Shown: positions 57,426 to 64,000 of the stretch, one piece after another
Layout of the letters: each line of letters opens with the position of its first letter
Position numbering within the stretch: the first letter of the stretch is position 1
DNA from: Erodium maritimum
Lineage: Eukaryota; Streptophyta; Magnoliopsida; Geraniales; Geraniaceae
Length of the DNA: 64,000 nt
Reading direction: 5' to 3'
NCBI GenBank assembly: GCA_963921825.1
Contig: OY997594.1
Location: 40,852,557 to 40,916,556 of the forward strand
Made by a program: the position numbers and the translations under genes
Notes under the pieces: model-generated
The model's input: only the letters and a program-made list of their open reading frames with translations
Told to the model about the DNA's origin: nothing
Database searches by the model: none

Positions 57426-60400
57426 CAATAAATATACACAACAACCTCCGACATAATCAATGCCTCCAACAGTCCTAAGATCACTAGTTTCACAAACAAC
57501 CTCCGGGCATGGTCATATGCCTCCAGTAATTCTAATATCGCTAAGTTCTCTGCTCCTACGACACTACTAAGTGTCACATGTTTTTTCCAATAATAGCTAC
57601 AATCCCGTATCATGCCTTTCTAATATTCGATAACCTAAATAACCCACGACACCCCGGTGTCACATGCAATTCTACAGGTAACTTTCCCTAGTCAGGGCCG
57701 AGATCCGGCTACTTTTCCCTACCTCGAGTAAGTTCTCCAAAAACCAACCGACGAGCTCCGGTGTGACCTCAGTCACTCACCCAGCTTTCCCTTGCCTCGG
57801 TCCGCGGTACGATCTAAAAGAACACAAATTTCAAAGCACTTTTAAACTAGTAGGAATAAACCGAAATTTAATAAACTTAACGCCCAAACGTAACCCCGAC
57901 AATGTCGATCACTCCCAAACTTCCCAATTGCTCGACATTGTCGATAAAGGACCCGTAAAGGCCCGATTCGCCCGACATGGTGAATCTGCCCGGGTTTTGT
58001 AAATGGCCTTCCGGGGCTCCAAAAGCCCCCGTTTTCGTTTCTACGGTCTTAGAATAGTTCAAGGAACCCAATGCACTTGACGGAATCGAATTCCGACTTC
58101 CGAGTCAATTAATTAACGTTTAAAGTTTCTAAAACCCGTTAATTACAACTTCTCCAATTAATTTCAAATTCCGATTCGGTTAAGGATAATTGGTCCGGGG
58201 AACGTTTTAAACCTCCCGAATACTAAACCCGATCACCCGAGCACGTGGGCCCCACCCGGCCCACTTGGCCGTGGGCCCTAGGGTTCCAATGGGGCTCGGC
58301 CTACCTTGGTGGTTGCTAGCCCTAGCTCCGGCCAGCCACCCCGAGGTCCGGCCAGCACCGGTCAGCTCCGGCCAGGTCCGGCCAGCGCCGGCCAGCCTCT
58401 ACAAGGCACGGCCAGCCACCTTACACGGTTGGCCGGCCACCCCACATGGTGGTCGGAGCTCCCCCGAGCTCCCGGTCACCGGAAAACGTTCCAAAACCGC
58501 TCCCAAACATCTCTAACGAACCCCACACTTCAAAACAAACCTAAACCAATAGTTTCACCCAAACCCTAGCTTCCAAAAAAAATAACAAAACGACGATCGG
58601 TTTAGTACAAACCGTAGAGGAGGATGAGGGGAAGTCGCTTTCTTCTTGCCTTGAGATGATCAAAGGGTTGGATGTCAAACCCTAGCCCAACTCCTTCTCT
58701 TTTCTCTCTTCTTCTCCTTCTCCAAACTCTCTCTTCTTTCTCTTTCTAAAACACAACTCATTTCAATTTCCCCCCTTTTTCCTCTATATGGTCGAACCCC
58801 CCTCTCTCCCTTGTCTTCTTGTTTTTCCCCATACACCTAACATCACCACTTGGTTGACAAGTGGCAAGGTGGGTCCCACACCTTTTTGGGAAAATATCTA
58901 GATATTTTCTAATCAGATTCGCGAAAAAAGGACGTTTCGGGCCCCGAACGGGCACTTTTCCCAAGAAATTACGAAACTTGGCGGGCTACGGGGAAACGGC
59001 TCAACTAAGACCGCTGCGACGACGGCTCAGCTTTTTGGATCCAAAACGGTCCTCGAATGGACCAAAACGTCGCTCAGTTGACTTTTCCAACGAAAAGTCA
59101 ACATTTCCCAAATTGATCAGAAAGTTGCCCCGAGTCCCCCGGAACTCATTTTGGTCGATAACGGGGTCAACTTAAGTCCGGTATGACCATCGGGGTCAAT
59201 TTAGGTTAAGTTAAATGTCTGTCTTAAATTTTTTAAATTTTCCTGTTTTTCGCAGGTTTGACTAGCGTTGACCGGAAGTGGTTATTACAAGGGAAATCAC
59301 CTCTTCGCGCAACACATCGCGGACACAGCGTTTTACCGAGTGCTAGTCAGATGGTAGGGAAATCACCTCTTCGCGGGACACAGCCTTTTACCGACTCACG
59401 GTCGAAAGGTAGGGAAATCACCTTTCTCGGGTAACCACAATACCACAGTCACAATCACAATCACAGTCACAGGTAACCACAGTACCACAACCACAATCAC
59501 GATCATACTCTCACATGGCACACTTGCCCAAAACATAGCAACACATGTTTCACCAAATATCACGTATCATACTTCTCAATCTACCACACATAGCAACACA
59601 TGCTTCACCGAATATCACATATCATGCTTCTCAATTTACCATACGTAGCAACACATGCTTCACCGATATCACATATCATGCCACATCGGTCTATCACTCA
59701 CCCGACCATATCACAGACAATGATTCACATCATACAATCACAACACACTTGCCCACACCTAACACGACATGTTACACCGAATATAATATGCTTTGACCCT
59801 TAGTTACACTCACAACTGTTCCACACTTACCGACACCACACTCCACGTGGTAAGCCCCACCGGCTTACCGATATTCGATCCCCAACCTTCCCACAGTTCA
59901 ATAAATCACATAACAAGAAATAATCACTCAATTCACAATATGCATCATCAAGTTCAACTCTAGTTTTCATGTTCTTTATTTATTAACCGTTCAAACAGCA
60001 TAGCGTACACAATCCACACAATCAGCAATCAATCCTACGGGCACGACATGCCCGATTCTACCAGCACGGCAATTCCCAAGACGATAATCGTAAATATTCG
60101 CAGTTTATATATCTAGCTAGGTATTCACGTCCTATATGTGTACTAGTTCGTTATCCGGTTATTACGTTTCCCTATATGCATTTCTAGTACATCCATAATA
60201 AGACGAGTTTCGAGGTAATCCCTACCTCTTGACGAACCGACAGCTGCGTCTCCTAGCTGCTAACGTCCTGACCAACTCCGGTCTTCTCCGTGCTCGGGGT
60301 GATGGCCACATTTTTACACAAAAGGGACCGTCATCAGTCCCAGTCCGGTCCGTTACGGTTCTCAAAATATTAAACATGTCCGGTAGTTTGTCAAACGTCC

Positions 60401-61583
60401 TTTAAAAAGTCCGATAAGTCTTGGCAATTAACTGACTTTAAAACCAATATTTAATTAATTAATTTTAATTTAATTTTAAATTAATTTAGTTGGTCAGACA
60501 CGGTCAGACCCGAATCCGGGTCCGAACCCGGTCCAGCTTCAGACCCGGACCTGACACGAGCCCGACCCAGACCCGGATCCAGATCCAATGCAGGACCCGA
60601 ACCCAAGCCCAGCCAGATCCAGGCCGAGGCCCAGATCAATCCAGGACGAGGCCCAGATCAATCCAGGCCCAAAGCCCAAAACTGAAACCAGGCCCAAGCT
60701 CCTCGTTTGGCCCAAGGCCCGAGTGCTTCTCGTCTCTGGCCGGAGCTGTGAACGGAGCCGGAGGCGTCTAGGTTTCCGGCAAGGGCGGCGGCAGGATTCT
60801 TAAAGGTGGTAGCAGCGTCAGGGCTCGGAGGAACACGGGCTTGGGTCGTGTGAGCGTGTCTTGAGTCTCCCCGTCCAGATCTGACGGCGTTGAGACGTTC
60901 GCTGGCTCGGGAACGGAGACCTGGAGCTCGCGAGCTCTGGCCGAGCTTCTCCGCCCCAGGTCCGGTCAAATCGAGCCCAACGCTTACAGATCTCAGGCAA
61001 GAGGGTGACGGGGAAGTGATACGAGGTGTGGAAGAGGCTTACCGGCGAGGGTTTTTTTCGTTGAAGGCACGACAGGGTTGGGATGAAGAAGGCGAGGTCG
61101 GTTCGTTGCGAATCGAGGGAGAAGAGGAAAAAGGAAGGGAGCGAGGCTTGCGGTGGGTTCTGACGGTGAGGAGCAACCGTGGGTGGTGGGAGTAGACGGA
61201 GGAGAAGAAGGGAGGTCGAAGTTGCCGCCGGCGTTGTCTGGTTCAAGAGAGAGACGCGAAGGGTTTCGAGAGAGAAGACGAGCTCGAAGCTCTGGCTTGG
61301 GAATCGTGCGCAACAAAGGCAGGAGAAGCGCCACGATGATGGTTTTGATGCTAGGGTTCGTGACGCGGGCCTTGGGCTGGCCTGGCGCGAGAGTGCATTG
61401 GGCCGGATCCACAGACCGGCCCAACTCCGCGTCTGGCTGGCCCTGATCCAAAACCTCTTTTTTTTTGCTTCTTTTTTTTTTCTTTTCGTTTCGCCCTCGT
61501 TTAAATTTTTCGCTCCGCTTTCCAACCCCATCGTTTTAAAATCGTCAAATTAGACTATTAATTTAACAGGTCTTTACACTCAG

Positions 61584-62410
61584 CAGGTTCGCTCTAATAC
61601 CTCACCTACCACCTCATCTGGAATCTGCTCCCAAGACGACCGTACGACTGCTGTTGGGGCATTACTAGCAAGCGAGCCGACAACATGAGACGAAGAAGCT
61701 TCAACTTTAAGAAGTTGAGGAGGCTGATAGTCTGCAACATCTTCTCCTCGAGGCTGAGAGTCGGCAGAATGGCATTAATGAGGCTCGGGGTCTGCAACAT
61801 CATCTTCTCGAAGTTGAGAGCCGCCAGAATGGCCTTGAGGAGGCTCATGGGCTGAAATATCATCTCCTCGAAGATAACAGACGGAAAAATAGCGTTGAGG
61901 AGGCTCAAGGTCTATTATATCATGTCCTTGGGGCTGGGAGGGGCCAGATTTTCCACCAGGTCTAGACCAGTTATTTGCTCCTCTAGAGGCGGCCTGAGTG
62001 CGAAGTAGACCGAGGATCTCAGTAAGTTGACCCCCAAACTCTATACGCACGACCTCGATGGTTGTGCTAAGTTTACCCTCAACGGATTGGATTTGGCCCC
62101 GTAAATCTCTGATCTCTATCCGAATTGCTGTTGTATCAGCTAGGATATCATCTCGTACTACTCTGATATCATGTTGTAACCCAACCCCAAATTGAGTTGC
62201 AGGTGCGGGCTCTTCCATAGTGTCTCGTAGGGGCTCTTTGCGCTATCAAGCAGGGCTCTCAACTTCAACTTTAACTCTGGACCCCGGTTCTTTGAATGAC
62301 CGAAGAGAGCTCTCACCCACTTCTTCTCTTCTAGGTGGCTCTGCACCCATCCACTCCTCCATTACATCCCCGACCGGAGGCTCCACTTCCGGATCATCCA
62401 TTGAATGAAG
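61584..62410 (-). pseudogene. N-terminal part of the MULE-associated Ulp1-like protein, with 60 bp repeats
   Basis: The minus-strand frame 62218-61775 starts MEEPAPATQFGVG and has a likely coiled coil (IRIEIRDLRGQIQSVEGKL, then GQLTEILGLLRTQ). It is followed by tandem 20-residue units around RGDDISAHEPPQGHSGGSQL, RE-DDVADPEPH and RG-EDVADYQPP (61925-61690). An in-frame stop lies within the repeats. An upstream stretch from about 62410 (MDDPEVEPPVGDVMEEW) is in the same frame but parted by TGA TAG. The continuation lies beyond the solo LTR at 55102. Similar N-termini occur on Ulp1-like proteins of plant MULEs; the assignment rests partly on position. Confidence 0.55.
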
Positions 62411-62579
62411 CCTCCATTCTCTAGAATTTACACCATCCTATTAATCATTCCATCCAGAAAGGCTTATGGTATTGCTCCGATATTTTGGATGTACAGAAGT
62501 TCCCTTTTAACTTCCATCAGGATGAGCACACTCTGAGTCACCTGTACTTGTACAGACGTTACATTTACATGAAATTGAA

Positions 62580-62598
62580 TATATATATATATATATAT
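62580..62598. repeat. (TA)n microsatellite
   Basis: Nine to ten TA units directly before the fold-back element. Confidence 0.9.
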
Positions 62599-63094
62599 AG
62601 GGTAGCTATCCATTAAAAATCACCCTTATCGTGCAAACTACGAACCAATCTAAGCCACAGGATGCGGTCAAAGTGACGTCAGCAGAATGCCCAGATGCTG
62701 ACACGTGGCACGCGCGCTGCTGGTGCACGCGCGCATGATGCTGATAGTTTACATAGCATAATGCTGATAGTTTAGTACACATGTAACCTATCAACACTTT
62801 TTTACTAAACTATCAGCAGCGTGCTATGCAAACTATCAGTACTGTGCGCGCCCGTGCCCACGTGTCAGCACCTGGTGAGTTCGTAGTTTGCACAATAAGG
62901 TGCGGTGTTTTATATATTTATTGCCCACATGTCAGCATCTGGGGCGCTCTGTTGACATCACTTTAGGGGATCCTATGACTCAGATTGGTTCGTAGTTTGC
63001 ACAATAAGGGGTGATTTCTTTTTAAATCATCCCAAAATAATTTACTTTTTCCTTGCTTGAAAACATATTCACAACTGATCTTGATAGAAAGCCC
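62599..63094. mobile_element. Second fold-back element
   Basis: TTATCGTGCAAACTACGAACC followed by AATCTAAGCCACAGGAT (about 62628-62665) is inverted at 62969-63010. Inside, GCTGATAGTTTACATAGCA and TGCTATGCAAACTATCAG form another inverted pair. At 63074-63094 ACTGATCTTGATAGAAAGCC matches the right arm of the element at 17.9-19.6 kb (19293), so the two belong to related families. No target duplication could be fixed. Confidence 0.65.
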
Positions 63095-63152
63095 CATCGA
63101 TGTGGCAGTAGAAATCTCTTTTGTAATTAGAGATTTAATAGCAAAGCAATTG

Positions 63153-63470
63153 ATGAACCCCAACGCCAACCTGCACAGTAGCACAGTAGCAGTAGCCATA
63201 GAGCCTCGCCGATCCGGCCGTGCCATCATCGACCCTAAGGTTCGGCATGTGGGATTCGTCACTCCCGGTGGTCCGCCAGAGCGGTCCCAATCGGGTCCTC
63301 CCGACCCCATCGCCTCTTCTTCTTCCCCCTCCGGCAATTCCCTCTCGCCGGTCATGATCCCTCCTCCGCGCCACAACTCCGAAAACCTCCTTTCCCTCCC
63401 CTTCCCGACTCCATTCTCGTCGGCAACTAGCTACGATGTGTCAGGGTCGCGAAACTGGATGGACCAATAA
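63153..63470 (+). CDS. Possible first exon of an unidentified plant gene, cut by an LTR
   Basis: From ATG 63153 the frame gives 105 residues (MNPNANLHSSTVAVAIEPRR to SGSRNWMDQ), rich in Ser and Pro, with RRSGRAIIDPKVRHVGFV and PVMIPPPRHNSE. The composition and lack of stops look like a real exon, and the motif PVMIPPPRH has the feel of a conserved segment, but I cannot name the family. The Tekay-like LTR starts 22 bp after the stop, so a splice donor before it or loss of the 3' part are both possible. The ATG lies just after the fold-back element. Confidence 0.4.
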   Translation: MNPNANLHSSTVAVAIEPRRSGRAIIDPKVRHVGFVTPGGPPERSQSGPPDPIASSSSPSGNSLSPVMIPPPRHNSENLLSLPFPTPFSSATSYDVSGSRNWMDQ

Positions 63471-63492
63471 TGGGAGGAGATGGGTTCATGTG

Positions 63493-64000
63493 TGTCACAC
63501 CCCAAATTCAGTAGAACTGAACTCGGAACGCGAACGTTTAAGACAATAAAACATTTTCAAACCTTTTAAATAAATCACTTTAAAACCACCTTTTAGTTAA
63601 TCAAAATAATAATTTACAACTCAAAAGTATGTCCCAACAAGTGGACAAAATACAAGGCGTACGTCGCTAGACTCAAAAAGGAAACCCGGACTCCCGCTCC
63701 TAGGTCTTCAAGCTTCGAGAGCTCGCCTAGTCCGTCCCGCGACCAGTACCTGTAGGAAAAGCAGCTAGGGGTGAGCGTTCGCTCACCACCACGGATAACA
63801 GACTGACTACGGCATATTTAGTAGACAATGCCGGTAACACCAACAACAAACCCAACACCGGGGACTACTATCCCCAAACTCAAGTAACCCGACTGACACA
63901 CAAACTGTTACTTTCCTCAACCGACTCAACACTCGGACACGTAATGTAGACCCGACACAGCGATTACGACCTCCACCAAAGACACAAAAGACAACCACGC
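63493..64000 (-). repeat. Partial Tekay-like LTR running off the window
   Basis: It starts TGTCACACCCCAAATTCAG and follows the terminal 500 bp of the other LTRs, including the hairpin at 63770-63787 and ACGGATAACAGACTGACTAC. Whether it is solo or part of an element cannot be seen. Confidence 0.9.

Larger units (their letters stand above)
56164..59289 (-). repeat. Solo LTR of the Tekay-like family (3126 bp), nested in another LTR
   Basis: It starts TGTCACGCCCCAATTTCAG and ends GTGGTTATTACA, flanked by AGGGA at 56159-56163 and 59290-59294. It is closely related to the LTRs at 2478 and 30211 at both ends, while the minisatellites and a GGCCAGC-rich stretch (58300-58450) are its own. No PBS or polypurine tract is attached. 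Confidence 0.94.
55108..61578 (-). repeat. Solo LTR of a second Tekay-like family, split by a nested solo LTR
   Basis: It starts TGTCACGCCCCTAATCC and ends GGTCTTTACA, flanked by CTCAG at 55103-55107 and 61579-61583. Without the nested 3126 bp LTR and its extra 5 bp it measures 3340 bp. Its sequence resembles the other Tekay-like LTRs only at the ends and around AGGGGGTGAGCTTGACGCTC (55379), so it is another family. The GC-rich stretch 60490-61440 has several overlapping ORFs without recognisable domains. Between 59290 and 60480 there are short CA-rich repeats only. Confidence 0.92.

Noticed and set aside
57076..57478. Overlapping ORFs of 100-120 codons on both strands
   Set aside because: They are the product of a 39 bp tandem repeat, whose period is divisible by three.
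60818..61531. A 237-codon ORF on the minus strand in a GC-rich stretch, with other long ORFs overlapping on both strands
   Set aside because: It lies within a solo LTR, has no recognisable domain, and the GC-rich sequence gives open frames in several phases at once.

Overview
This window looks like angiosperm nuclear DNA, probably from a eudicot. It holds one multi-exon plant gene with canonical GT-AG introns, embedded in nested LTR retrotransposons, LINE debris and Mutator-like elements. There are no operons, rRNA or tRNA genes, or CRISPR arrays. I found no marker that identifies the species.

1-17.5 kb. A dead L1-type LINE (minus strand) was hit twice. A Tnt1-like (Tork clade) Ty1/copia element occupies 1-14271; the window opens one base before its primer binding site. 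A separate 1.7 kb solo LTR of another copia family ('copia-B') lies at 14362-16048. The Tork element was later split inside pol by a minus-strand Ty3/gypsy element with 3.3-3.4 kb LTRs (Tekay/Del-like), 2478-12004, flanked by the duplication GAAGC. Its interior is only 2.8 kb: a protease end is followed almost directly by integrase.

17.5-23.7 kb. This part holds an opposite-strand LINE reverse transcriptase fragment, a fold-back element with three 288 bp tandem units (17.88-19.58 kb), and a 1.64 kb Mutator-like element with a 10 bp target duplication carrying a GC-rich segment (19593-21229). A GC-rich remnant of LINE ORF1 follows (about 21.5-23.6 kb, minus).

23.7-35.1 kb. A structurally complete copia-B element has both LTRs and target duplication AACGA. 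It contains a 3.17 kb solo LTR of the Tekay-like family (duplication GAACA).

35.1-39.7 kb. This is the only convincing host gene: a shortened CRWN/NMCP (plant nuclear lamina-like coiled-coil) gene. Five exons join into one open frame of about 691 codons, although the usual central coiled coil is largely missing.

39.7-62.5 kb. LINE 3' remnants are followed by a broken MULE region. A transposase C-terminus on the plus strand faces a minus-strand Ulp1/C48-peptidase-like gene. That gene was disrupted by a second full copia-B element (44975-53462, duplication CAACA), by a MITE in an intron, and by a solo LTR (55108-61578) that itself contains another solo LTR (56164-59289).

62.5-64 kb. A TA microsatellite, a second fold-back element, a possible first exon of an unidentified gene, and the start of another Tekay-like LTR running off the window.

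The main points are the compact CRWN derivative, the Ulp1-like protein whose catalytic Cys is replaced while His and Asp remain, the two copia-B insertions sharing the same lethal pol and gag defects (mobilisation in trans), and the LTR-borne hairpin and fast-changing minisatellites of the Tekay-like families.
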